A stretch of DNA of 39,321 bases, taken from Chloroflexota bacterium. Its GTDB lineage: Bacteria; Chloroflexota; Anaerolineae; Promineifilales; Promineifilaceae. The notes beneath the pieces were generated by a model. It did no database searches. It saw only the letters and a program-made list of their open reading frames with translations, and had not been told where the DNA came from. Positions 23,828-31,994 of the stretch are shown here, in pieces; the stretch's first letter is position 1; every line of letters begins with the position of its first letter. The position numbers and the translations under genes are program-made. The stretch is from contig PDQY01000039.1 of NCBI GenBank assembly GCA_002746795.1, forward strand, positions 1-39,321. Reading direction: 5' to 3'.

Positions 23828-25363
23828 ATGCACATTGGCGACTACTTAGGACGCCGCAACATCTATTCACCAGACAAATTGGCCATGATCGATGCGGGTA
23901 AGTCACCCGAACTGCGCCTGACTTACCGCCAATGGAATCAGCGCGTCAACCAGTTAGCCAACTGGCTGCGTCACGAAGCTGGTATCCAAAAGGGAGACCG
24001 CGTCGCCATTCTGGCCAAAGATGGCATCGAGCATCTTGATTGTTTCTTTGCTTGCGGCAAATTGGGCGCAATCCACACCGCCCTCAACTGGCGGCTCCAT
24101 TGGCGTGAAACCCACGCCATCCTGGAAAATACAACCCCTAAAATTCTCCTCTATTCCAGCGAATTCACCGCTGACATTACCGAAATATCATCCGCCATCA
24201 ATTTTCCACTATCCATGATCCATTTAGAAGATGAAGGCGCAGAAAACAGCACAGCGTATCAGGCCGTTTTAGCTAGTGGAGCAGAAACGGCCGTTACCTG
24301 CCCCTCCCTCACCAAAGAAGACACCGCCTGCCTCATCTTCACTGGCGGCACCACAGGTTTACCCAAAGGCGCTCAAATCAGCCACCGCATGATCAACTGG
24401 AACGTCCTCAACACCATCATCCACGACCTGCACCACGACGACATCTACCTCAACGTCTTTCCCTTATTCCACGCTGGCGGACTGTTTGCCTACACCTCAT
24501 CCCAAATCGTCATTGGCAACACCACCATCATCACCCGGCAGTTTGACCCAGAACAGGTACTGGCTTTGATTGAGCGAGAAAAAGTCACCGTCTTTGCTGC
24601 GGTGCCCACCATGTACCAAATGCTCACCCAGGCTCCCCACTGGGATTCAGCCGATCTAAGCAGTTTACGCTTTTGCACCAGCGGCGGTGCCCCCCTGCCC
24701 CGCCCCCTCATCGAACAATACCAGCAAGAAAAAGGCGTGCGCTTCAAACAAGGTTTCGGCATGACAGAATACGGCCCAGGTCTCTTTGCCCTCTCCGCCA
24801 AAGATGCCGTGCGCAAAGCAGGCAGCATCGGTCGCCCCAACTTCTTCATCGACGTGCGCGTGGTAGACAACAACAACCAGCCCCTCGGCCCCAACGAAGT
24901 TGGCGAACTAGTGCTTAAAGGCCCTAGCGGCTGTTCCGGCTACTGGAATAACCCGGAAGCCTCAGCCACCGCCTACGACGAGGCAGGCTGGTTCCACACT
25001 GGCGATTTAGTACGTTACGACGAGGAATGGTATTTCTACGTCGTTGACCGCAAAAAAGATATGTTCATCTCCGGCGGGGAAAACATCTATCCGGCTGAGA
25101 TTGAAGCCGTTTTATACAAACATCCCGCCATACTCATGTGTGCCGTCGTGGGCATTCCAGATGAAAAATGGGGCGAGGTAGGCAAAGCCTGTGTCATCCT
25201 CAAACCAGACAAAACCATCACCGAAGCCGAACTCATCACCTTCATGCAAGAACAGTTAGCTCGCTACAAAGTCCCCAAAAGCGTCACCTTCATGACTGCA
25301 TTCCCCCTATCCGGCGCAGGAAAAATTTTGAAGCGGGAGCTGCGAGAAAAATTTATCTCGTAG
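23828..25363 (+). CDS. AMP-forming acyl-CoA ligase, paralogue 1
   Basis: Class I adenylate-forming enzyme that activates a carboxylic acid as acyl-AMP and transfers it to CoA. Core motifs: LIFTGGTTGLPKGAQISH (P-loop-like A3), GFGMTEYGPG (A5), WFHTGDLVRYDEEWYFYVVD (A7/A8 hinge) and KKDMFISGGENIYPAEIE. The A10 lysine is in GAGKILKRELREKF. The substrate-lining sequence FPLFHAGGLFAYT is shared with the other two ligases of this cluster. The set resembles medium/long-chain or aryl acyl-CoA synthetases (FadD/MenE-like); no specificity can be assigned. I moved the start from 23816 to ATG 23828 because GGAGG lies 5 nt upstream. It contains one palindrome copy (Glu-Thr-Ala-Val). It follows the KASIII-like gene and precedes a second one. 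Confidence 0.88.
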   Translation: MHIGDYLGRRNIYSPDKLAMIDAGKSPELRLTYRQWNQRVNQLANWLRHEAGIQKGDRVAILAKDGIEHLDCFFACGKLGAIHTALNWRLHWRETHAILENTTPKILLYSSEFTADITEISSAINFPLSMIHLEDEGAENSTAYQAVLASGAETAVTCPSLTKEDTACLIFTGGTTGLPKGAQISHRMINWNVLNTIIHDLHHDDIYLNVFPLFHAGGLFAYTSSQIVIGNTTIITRQFDPEQVLALIEREKVTVFAAVPTMYQMLTQAPHWDSADLSSLRFCTSGGAPLPRPLIEQYQQEKGVRFKQGFGMTEYGPGLFALSAKDAVRKAGSIGRPNFFIDVRVVDNNNQPLGPNEVGELVLKGPSGCSGYWNNPEASATAYDEAGWFHTGDLVRYDEEWYFYVVDRKKDMFISGGENIYPAEIEAVLYKHPAILMCAVVGIPDEKWGEVGKACVILKPDKTITEAELITFMQEQLARYKVPKSVTFMTAFPLSGAGKILKRELREKFIS

Positions 25364-25451
25364 TCAGATAGTCAAATAGTCTGGTAATCAACCCGTTGGC
25401 AGCATGGATTACGAGACTAACGACGACAAAGCTAAACAACCGAGGACAATT

Positions 25452-26519
25452 ATGACTGACACCGTAGGCATTGCCGGGATCGGCACCTATTCACCAGAAG
25501 GGTATCTAACCAGCAAAGAGATCGCAGAAGCCACAGGCTTCCCAGAATGGGTAGTGCGCGATAAACTAGGCATTCACAAAAAACATGTAGGTGGTCCAGA
25601 CGACCAGCCCAATGAAATGGGCATCAAAGCGGCGCTAGACTGTTTAGAAAACAGCGGCATCGACCCAAAAGAAATTGATGTGGTACTCAACACCACCGAA
25701 GAGTGGCGCGAATATCTGCTCTGGACCTCAGGCATCCACATGGCGTATGAAATTGGCGCGACCAATGCCTGGGCCATGGACATCCATACCCGTTGCGCCA
25801 CCACCGTCGGCGCCATGAAGATAGCCAAAGACATGATGATCGCCGACCCTGAAGTAAACACAATCCTCATTGCTGGGGGGTATCGTGTGTCTGATTTCAT
25901 CAACTTCAAAAACAAACGTACCTCATTCTTATGGAACATTGGCAGCGGCGGCGGTGCCCTGCTGCTGCGCAAAAATCACCCGCGCAATCAAGTTTTAGGG
26001 TCACATTTGATGGCCGATGGCTTCATGAGCAAACATGTCATCGTGCCTGCCAGCGGCACAGTGCAGTATCCCAATCCCCAAGCGATGGCCAAGCCCCAAA
26101 ACGTGAACGAAGAGGATTTTTACTTCGATTTGGTCGAGCTGGAAGCGATGAAAGATCGCCTGAACGCCGTGAGCATGGACAACTGGGTACACTGCGTCAA
26201 CGAAGCGCTGCGCAAAAGTGGCACCAAGCCAGACGGAACCCCCTACACCAAAGCAGATCTGGACTTTTTGAACATAGTTCTAATCAAACCGTCCGGTCAT
26301 CGGGATATGTTAGCTCGCTTAGGGCTGACAGAGGAACAGTCAGTTTACCTGAACGAGATCGGGCACACAGGCGAGCAAGATGCTATGTTTGGCATTCGTG
26401 AAGGCGTCGCTCAAGGTCGGCTGAAAGAGGGTGATTTGATGGCCATCGTGGCAGCTGGTATCGGTTATGTGTGGGCGGCCAGCGTCGTCCGCTGGGGGCG
26501 TCTACAAACTTCAGCTTAG
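25452..26519 (+). CDS. second KASIII/HMGS-like thiolase-fold protein
   Basis: VGIAGIGTYSPEGYLTSKEI at the N-terminus and DIHTRCATTVGAM with Cys115 aligned to the nucleophile. ILIAGGYRVSDF, VYLNEIGHTGEQDAMFGI and a C-terminal GIGYVWAASVVRW complete the KASIII pattern. The family GNTS Asn is His305 (GHTG). The HQAN block is not recognisable: the equivalent segment reads FLNIVLIKPSGHRDM, with a His a few residues later. Similar GH(x)G variants occur in KASIII-like and HMG-CoA-synthase-like branches, so the enzyme may be active with different chemistry. It is clearly divergent from the first KASIII-like protein and not a recent duplicate. The start is moved from 25404 to ATG 25452, preceded by GAGGA. 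A short degenerate AGTC-rich spacer separates it from ligase 1. Confidence 0.8.
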   Translation: MTDTVGIAGIGTYSPEGYLTSKEIAEATGFPEWVVRDKLGIHKKHVGGPDDQPNEMGIKAALDCLENSGIDPKEIDVVLNTTEEWREYLLWTSGIHMAYEIGATNAWAMDIHTRCATTVGAMKIAKDMMIADPEVNTILIAGGYRVSDFINFKNKRTSFLWNIGSGGGALLLRKNHPRNQVLGSHLMADGFMSKHVIVPASGTVQYPNPQAMAKPQNVNEEDFYFDLVELEAMKDRLNAVSMDNWVHCVNEALRKSGTKPDGTPYTKADLDFLNIVLIKPSGHRDMLARLGLTEEQSVYLNEIGHTGEQDAMFGIREGVAQGRLKEGDLMAIVAAGIGYVWAASVVRWGRLQTSA

Positions 26520-26570
26520 TCTAAGGTAACGCAGGATTTATGGAGATTGCAAAATCTAAAGGACAAGGAA

Positions 26571-27329
26571 ATGAGATTAAAAGATAGAGTAGCAGTAGTA
26601 ACCGGTGGAGCAGCCGGGATTGGTAAGGCAACGGCCGTTCGCTTCAAAGAAGAAGGCGCCCTTGTCGTGATTTGTGACGTGAACGAGGAATTAGGGCAGG
26701 CTGCCGCAGCTGAGATCGGCGCTGATTTCTACAAAGTGAACGTAGCAGACCGACAAGCTGTGCAAAACTGGATTGATACAGTGGTAGAGAAAAACGGCCG
26801 TGTGGACATTCTGGTCAACAATGCAGGGGTGTTGCGTGACGGCACCCTGGTCAAAGTCAAAGATGGCCAGTTAGTCAAACAAATGTCAGAAGAAAACTTT
26901 GACTTAGTCATCAGTGTCAACCTCAAAGGCGTCTTCAACTGCACCCAAGCCGTCGCCCCTGTCATGATCAACCAGGGCAGCGGTGTCATTCTCAACGCCA
27001 CCTCCATTGTAGGTCTTGATGGCAACTTCGGTCAGACCAACTACGTAGCCACCAAAGCAGGCGTCATCGGCATGACCAAAGTATGGGCACGGGAATTGGG
27101 GCGCAGTGGCGTGCGCGTCAATGCCATAGCTCCGGGGTTCACCCTCACAGAAATGGTCAGACAAATGCCAGAGAAAATCCTCGAGGGCATGAAAGCTCGC
27201 ACCCCCTTGCGCCGTTTGGGGGAACCGCGAGACATCGCCAACGCCTACCTCTTCCTGGCCTCAGACGAAGCCAGCTTTATCAGCGGCGAAACCCTGCGCG
27301 TGGATGGCGGCATCGTCGTCGGGACTTAA
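26571..27329 (+). CDS. short-chain dehydrogenase/reductase (FabG-like)
   Basis: Classical SDR of 252 aa: cofactor motif TGGAAGIGKA near the N-terminus, CDVN after strand beta2, NNAGV, catalytic Ser in LNATSIVG and YxxxK in TNYVATKAG. PGFTLTEM and the final SGETLRVDGG are typical of FabG/3-hydroxyacyl-CoA dehydrogenases. Asp in CDVN suggests NAD(H) preference, by family knowledge. The likely reaction is reduction or oxidation of a 3-oxo/3-hydroxyacyl-CoA made or used by the neighbouring KASIII-like, MaoC-like and thiolase proteins. ATG 26571 with AAGGA just upstream replaces the track start 26547. It contains two palindrome copies. The next ligase follows after 46 nt. Confidence 0.88.
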   Translation: MRLKDRVAVVTGGAAGIGKATAVRFKEEGALVVICDVNEELGQAAAAEIGADFYKVNVADRQAVQNWIDTVVEKNGRVDILVNNAGVLRDGTLVKVKDGQLVKQMSEENFDLVISVNLKGVFNCTQAVAPVMINQGSGVILNATSIVGLDGNFGQTNYVATKAGVIGMTKVWARELGRSGVRVNAIAPGFTLTEMVRQMPEKILEGMKARTPLRRLGEPRDIANAYLFLASDEASFISGETLRVDGGIVVGT

Positions 27330-27375
27330 TGCTAGTTGAACAAATTCCTGTTCACCAACATTCGAGGAGGAAAGG

Positions 27376-28908
27376 ATGCACGCAGCAGATTTATTGAATA
27401 AACGAGCGTTGTTGACACCAAATCGTGAAGCGCTGCTATTTACCGACAGCGGCGAACGGTTCAGTTACGCTGCACTCAACGAACGCGCCAACAAAGCAGC
27501 TCACTTCTTGCGTGACAAATGTGGCGTCCAACCAGGAGATCGCGTCTCCATTTTGGCCCACAACAGTGTGGTCTACATCGACCTGCTTTACGGAGTCGCC
27601 AAAATTGAGGCTATCCTGGTACCGTTGAACTGGCGGCTGGTGGCGGCAGAACTCACCTACATAGTCAATGATTGTGCGCCAAAAGTATTGCTTTGTGACC
27701 CAGATTTTGTCGAAACGCTGACCCAAATGCAGCCCAACATCCAGGTTGAGCAACTCGTCAGCCTGAACGGTGCTGAGATCGAGGGAGCGCTTTCGTATGA
27801 GGATGAGTTGGCACAAGCCGAAAGTAGTGAACCAGAACGGCCGTTATCCCTCAACGGTGAATCCCCCCACTGCATCCTCTACACCTCCGGCACCACCGGC
27901 CAGCCCAAAGGAGCCATCATTCCACAGCGCCAGGTTCTTTGGAACATTCTCAACACGGCAGCAAGCTGGGGACTGACAGAGCATGACGTGTCACCAGTCT
28001 TTACCCCCCTCTTTCATGCTGGTGGTCTGTTTGCCTTCTTGACCCCCCTGCTATACTTGGGCGGTCGCCTAGTCTTGTCCAAAGGCTTCGACCCAGAAAA
28101 CACACTAGACATCATCCTCAAAGAAAAATGCACCGTCATTTTAGGCGTCCCTACCCTCTTTCAAATGTGGCTCGACGCCCCCAACTTCCAGGAGCTTGAT
28201 TTCAGCCATGTCCACTTCTTCATCAGCGGTGGCGCACCCTGCCCACCCTCGCTCATGGAAAAATGGCGCGAGTGCAAAAACATCATTTTTCGCCAGGGCT
28301 ATGGCCTCACCGAAGTCGGCCCCAACTGCTTCAGCATGACCGATGATGATTCAATACCCAAGACAGGCAGCGTAGGCCGCCCCATCTTCCACAGCGACAT
28401 GCGGCTGGTAGATGAGCAAGGCAATGACGTAGCGGTAGGACACACTGGCGAACTGCTCATCAAAGGCCCCCACGTCTGTACCGGGTATTGGCACAATCCT
28501 GAAGCCACAGCCACAGCACTGGTCGATGGTTGGTTCCACACGGGTGACACCGCCCGCATGGACGAAGATGGCTTCTACACCATCGTTGGGCGTGCTAAAG
28601 ACATGATCATCAGCGGCGGAGAAAACGTTTATGCTGCTGAGGTAGAAGCGGTTTTCCTGGAGCATCCGGCCGTTTCTGGGGCAGCACTCATCGGTAAACC
28701 ACACAAAAAATGGGGAGAAGTCGGGCTGATGGTGGTCATCACCGAGAAAGGCCACAGCGTGACCGCAGAAACACTCATCGACTACTGCCACCAACGGTTG
28801 GCTCGCTACAAAACCCCCAAAGAAGTCATCTTCGCAGAAGAACTACCCTATTCGCCTTACGGCAAAGTGCAGAAGAACAAACTGCGAGAGAAATATTTGG
28901 AATCGTGA
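27376..28908 (+). CDS. AMP-forming acyl-CoA ligase, paralogue 2
   Basis: 510-aa adenylate-forming ligase. It carries CILYTSGTTGQPKGAIIP (A3), GYGLTEVGPN (A5), WFHTGDTARMDEDGFYTIVG and KDMIISGGENVYAAEVE. The A10 lysine lies in YGKVQKNKLREKY. FTPLFHAGGLFAFLTPL matches the other two ligases in the same place, so the three are paralogues, but sequence divergence is large enough to allow different substrates. GAGGA lies 8 nt before the ATG. It lies between the SDR and the alpha/beta hydrolase. One palindrome copy is read in the Arg-Pro-Leu frame (GAACGGCCGTTA), showing that the motif is not driven by one amino acid sequence. Confidence 0.88.
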   Translation: MHAADLLNKRALLTPNREALLFTDSGERFSYAALNERANKAAHFLRDKCGVQPGDRVSILAHNSVVYIDLLYGVAKIEAILVPLNWRLVAAELTYIVNDCAPKVLLCDPDFVETLTQMQPNIQVEQLVSLNGAEIEGALSYEDELAQAESSEPERPLSLNGESPHCILYTSGTTGQPKGAIIPQRQVLWNILNTAASWGLTEHDVSPVFTPLFHAGGLFAFLTPLLYLGGRLVLSKGFDPENTLDIILKEKCTVILGVPTLFQMWLDAPNFQELDFSHVHFFISGGAPCPPSLMEKWRECKNIIFRQGYGLTEVGPNCFSMTDDDSIPKTGSVGRPIFHSDMRLVDEQGNDVAVGHTGELLIKGPHVCTGYWHNPEATATALVDGWFHTGDTARMDEDGFYTIVGRAKDMIISGGENVYAAEVEAVFLEHPAVSGAALIGKPHKKWGEVGLMVVITEKGHSVTAETLIDYCHQRLARYKTPKEVIFAEELPYSPYGKVQKNKLREKYLES

Positions 28909-28977
28909 AGCGTAAAACGTGCCGCGTAAACCAACCATGACGCAGCACCCCTCACGCATGACGAAATGGAGAAAATG

Positions 28978-30039
28978 ATGAACGTACCCACAATTCCAGG
29001 CATATCGGCAAAAACAATCACCACCGACCGCATCACCACGCGCGTGTTGTTCAGCGGACCAGAAAATAGCATCCCTGTGCTATTTTTGCACGGCAACCTC
29101 TCGTCAGCCACATGGTGGGAAGAGACGATGGTCAATCTGCCCGCTAGTTTTCGGGGCATTGCCCCAGACCAGCGCGGTTTTGGTGAGGCTGAGGCAGCTA
29201 AAAAAGTAGATGCCACCCGTGGCGCCGGTGATTGGGCGGACGACATTTTGGCGCTGCTAGACAATCTTGGTATCCAACAAGCTCATATCGTGGGCAATTC
29301 TTTGGGCGGCAATGTCGTTTGGCGGCTGCTGATGGACGCCCCCGAAAAATTCTTATCTGCTGTCCTGGTAGACCCAGGGTCTCCTTACGGTTTTGGCGGC
29401 GTCAAGGGGATCGATGGCACACCTTGCTATGATGATTTTGCTGGTTCTGGCGGTGGTCTTTCCAATCCAGAGCTAATCAAACGCATAGCAGCCGGAGATA
29501 TGAGTACCGACAGTCTCTTCTCGCCCCGCTCGGCTCTGCGTACCATTGTAGTCAAACCACCCTTTATCCCTGAACGGGAAGAGGCACTGTTGCTGTCGAT
29601 GTTCACCACCCATATCGGCGAGCAAGATGTGCCAGGTGATTCAGTGCCATCGCCTAACTGGCCCCATATGGCACCAGGCAAATGGGGGGCGACCAATGCC
29701 CTCTCACCCAAATACGCTGGTGATGTCCGCAAAATCATCACCAGCGAACCGAAAACCAACGTGCTTTGGATCCGAGGCAGTCATGATCTAGCCGTGTCAG
29801 ATCAGGCGGCATCTGACCCAGCCACGGTAGGAGCAATGGGCGCACTGCCCGGCTATCCTGGACCAGACGTGTATCCGGCACAACCTATGCTGCAACAAAC
29901 TCGAGACATTCTCGAAAAATATGCGGCTGCTGGCGGAGCCTACAAGGAGGTGGTCATTGAAGAGGCAGGCCACATTCCCTATATCGAAAAACCAGAGGAG
30001 TTTAACAAGCATTTTCATGCGTTTATCAGTGGGCAGTAA
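28978..30039 (+). CDS. alpha/beta hydrolase
   Basis: Serine hydrolase fold: oxyanion region LFLHGNLSSATWWEE, nucleophile elbow HIVGNSLGGNVVW (GxSxG variant G-N-S-L-G), acid in VLWIRGSHDLAVSD, and His in EEAGHIPYIEKPEEF. The triad is complete. The cap region is longer than usual (about residues 140-250), giving about 353 aa. Likely functions are thioesterase, esterase or C-C hydrolase on an intermediate of the cluster. It is not a haloalkane-dehalogenase/OleB type because the nucleophile is Ser, not Asp. The track start is 28966. ATG 28978 has GGAG 6 nt upstream and is preferred; 28975 is possible. Confidence 0.82.
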   Translation: MNVPTIPGISAKTITTDRITTRVLFSGPENSIPVLFLHGNLSSATWWEETMVNLPASFRGIAPDQRGFGEAEAAKKVDATRGAGDWADDILALLDNLGIQQAHIVGNSLGGNVVWRLLMDAPEKFLSAVLVDPGSPYGFGGVKGIDGTPCYDDFAGSGGGLSNPELIKRIAAGDMSTDSLFSPRSALRTIVVKPPFIPEREEALLLSMFTTHIGEQDVPGDSVPSPNWPHMAPGKWGATNALSPKYAGDVRKIITSEPKTNVLWIRGSHDLAVSDQAASDPATVGAMGALPGYPGPDVYPAQPMLQQTRDILEKYAAAGGAYKEVVIEEAGHIPYIEKPEEFNKHFHAFISGQ

Positions 30040-30101
30040 CCAGTATTCCAGGTTGTGTAAACCGATCACCAAATACTGGCCACCGAATACCGGAGAGAAA
30101 A

Positions 30102-31364
30102 ATGACCAAACGAAAATTAAGCAGAGGGGTCGCTGTTGTCGGGGCTGGGATGAGCCAGTTTGGGGCATTCCCAGAGAAAACAACGCGTGATTTATTTGTG
30201 GAAGCGTTTCAGGATATGAGAGCTTCTGTGGACAAAGGGCTGGTGCCCCATGACATTGAAGCGTTGTACCTTGGCAATTACAGCAGTGATTTATTTGAAG
30301 GCCAGGGGCACACCGCTCCCATTATGGCAGATTGGGTGGGCTTAACGCCGCGTCCTGCTACGCGCATTGAAGATGCCTGCGCCAGTTCTGGGGTGGCTTT
30401 ACGCCAGGGATTGCTGGCTGTGGCCTCAGGTGCGTACGATGTTGTCTTGGTTGGCGGCATTGAGAAAATGAACAATCTGCCCATCGCTGAAGTGACTGAG
30501 GCGTTGGCGACTGCTGGCGACATTTTGTATGAAATTCCAGCCGGGTTTACCTTCCCTGGCTTTTACGCCACGATGGCGACGGCCTACATGCACAAATACG
30601 GGGCAGTGCCAGAAGCGTTGATGCACGTGGCTAAGAAAAATCATGATAATGGCGCCTTGAATGCCAAAGCGCAGTTCAACAGCACCATCGCCAAGGTGAT
30701 GGCTGCCAAGCAGCGCAGCGCAGAGAAAAAAGGGCGTCCCATTCCTACTTGGGAAAATGAAATGGCGTTCCTGCATGATGACCGAGCCAACCCGATGATT
30801 GCCTGGCCGCTGCGTTTGTTCGATTGCTCGCCAGTGACGGATGGAGCAACGGCCGTTCTCCTGGTTAGCGAAGCAATTGCCAAACAATACACAGATGATC
30901 CCGTTTACATCATCGGCTCTGGACAGGCCAGTGATGGTGCCCTGCACGACCGCCCCGACCTGACCAGCATCGGAGCCGCCAAACGAGCCAGTCAAATGGC
31001 CTACGACATGGCAGGCGTCAATGCCAACGACATCAAAATCGCCGAAGTCCACGACTGTTTCACTATTGCCGAAATCATTGCCACCGAAGACCTGGGCTTT
31101 TTTGCGCCAGGCCAGGGCCATAAAGCCGCGCAAGAAGGGCTTACTGCCCGTTATGGCCCCAAACCAATCAACACCTCTGGCGGCTTGAAGTCAAAAGGGC
31201 ATCCGGTCGGCGCTTCAGGCGCGGGGCAAGCGGTGGAAATCTTCAAGCAAATGCGCCGTCAGGCAGGCAGCCGGCAGGTAGACCGGGACATCGATTTAGC
31301 ACTCACCCACAATGTCGGCGGCACAGGGCAAACGGCCGTTGTTCACATTTACGAGAGGAGATAG
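30102..31364 (+). CDS. thiolase (acetyl-CoA C-acyltransferase, SCP-x type)
   Basis: 420-aa thiolase. The nucleophile is Cys93 in EDACASSGVAL, the HDCF segment is in AEVHDCFTIAE, and the C-terminal GGLKSKGHPVGASG supplies the GHP motif. These fit SCP-x/archaeal-type thiolases that pair with a DUF35/OB-fold protein, and such a gene follows directly. The enzyme would cleave or form a 3-oxoacyl-CoA. SCP-x-like aldolases of steroid side-chain breakdown are relatives and remain possible. The start ATG has GGAGAG just upstream. Two palindrome copies lie in its 3' half, one only 19 nt before its stop. The DUF35 gene starts 59 nt later, after an AGTC-rich degenerate spacer. Confidence 0.88.
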   Translation: MTKRKLSRGVAVVGAGMSQFGAFPEKTTRDLFVEAFQDMRASVDKGLVPHDIEALYLGNYSSDLFEGQGHTAPIMADWVGLTPRPATRIEDACASSGVALRQGLLAVASGAYDVVLVGGIEKMNNLPIAEVTEALATAGDILYEIPAGFTFPGFYATMATAYMHKYGAVPEALMHVAKKNHDNGALNAKAQFNSTIAKVMAAKQRSAEKKGRPIPTWENEMAFLHDDRANPMIAWPLRLFDCSPVTDGATAVLLVSEAIAKQYTDDPVYIIGSGQASDGALHDRPDLTSIGAAKRASQMAYDMAGVNANDIKIAEVHDCFTIAEIIATEDLGFFAPGQGHKAAQEGLTARYGPKPINTSGGLKSKGHPVGASGAGQAVEIFKQMRRQAGSRQVDRDIDLALTHNVGGTGQTAVVHIYERR

Positions 31365-31423
31365 TCAGGCAGTCAGCCAGTCAGGTCGTCATAACCAACC
31401 GACTACAATTAAAGGATTGAATT

Positions 31424-31849
31424 ATGAATGATAGAGCATTTAATGAACATTCTTTCCAGGCATATTTAAGCGAAGGCAAATTGATGGGCTCGCGGAGCAA
31501 AGCGACGGGCAAAATTTACGTACCGCCCCGCCCGCTAGACCCAGAAACCCACAGTGATGAGATGGAGTGGGTTGAGCTATCGGGCGCAGGTGAACTATCA
31601 GCCTTCACGGCCGTTTTCATTGGCCCGACTGCCATGATCGAAGCAGGTTACAACCGCAACAATCCTTATATGAGCGGCATCGTCAAGTTGGCAGAAGGTC
31701 CGTTTGTCAGTGCCCAAATCTTAGGGCTAGACGCGGCTTCGCCAGACATCAACGCGATTGGCACCCCGTTAACCGTGCAGTACATTGACCGCAGTGAAGG
31801 TGAAGAGAAACGAACCTTTTTAGCTTTTACCGCATCACAACCAGATTGA
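31424..31849 (+). CDS. DUF35-type OB-fold protein lacking the zinc cysteines
   Basis: 141 aa. It has the usual DUF35 layout: an N-terminal helix (FNEHSFQAYLSEGKLMGSR), the zinc-ribbon position, and the OB-fold (MEWVELSGAGELSAFTAVF, IVKLAEGPFVSAQILG). In most family members the ribbon holds four Cys (CxxCG...PPRxxCxxC). Here the equivalent stretch reads GSRSKATGKIYVPPRPLDPETHS, with the PPR kept but every Cys absent; there is no Cys in the whole protein. DUF35 proteins bind thiolases and shape the acyl/CoA channel, and the gene follows a thiolase, so pairing is likely. Loss of zinc suggests a purely structural bridge. The start has AAAGGA at suitable distance. Confidence 0.75.
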   Translation: MNDRAFNEHSFQAYLSEGKLMGSRSKATGKIYVPPRPLDPETHSDEMEWVELSGAGELSAFTAVFIGPTAMIEAGYNRNNPYMSGIVKLAEGPFVSAQILGLDAASPDINAIGTPLTVQYIDRSEGEEKRTFLAFTASQPD

Positions 31850-31863
31850 TACAAGACACCAAA

Positions 31864-31992
31864 ATGGGTGAAGAAGGCCTACGAAAACTGCATTCTTACT
31901 TAGAAATCATTGCCAATCAGATTCCCCAGGCTGAGTTTGCCGTGATACCGGGAACAGGGCAGGCTGCCTTGTGGGGAAAATCGGAGGAATAA
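31864..31992 (+). pseudogene. alpha/beta-hydrolase C-terminal remnant
   Basis: A 42-codon ORF not in the track. Its end (IPQAEFAVIPGTGQAALWGK) follows the last strand and catalytic-His loop of alpha/beta hydrolases, where the family usually has GxGHxxxxEKPEE. Here the His position is Gln. No matching upstream part of the gene exists before the DUF35 stop (31849), so only the last 40 or so residues survive. Its stop is 2 nt before the next ligase's start, whose GGAGG lies within the remnant. It may persist only as a translated leader. The similarity is judged by eye. Confidence 0.5.
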
Positions 31993-31994
31993 GG

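Noticed and set aside
22638-30039. An OleABCD-type olefin/beta-lactone cluster (thiolase-fold, hydrolase, ligase, SDR)
   Set aside because: The hydrolase has a Ser nucleophile rather than the Asp of OleB, the SDR is a short FabG type instead of the OleD type, and the KASIII-like proteins lack OleA-like His/Asn. The similarity is only at the superfamily level.
30426-31133. 235-aa minus-strand ORF inside the thiolase gene
   Set aside because: It is a shadow of a strongly supported thiolase with all catalytic motifs on the plus strand. The minus frame shows no recognisable domain.
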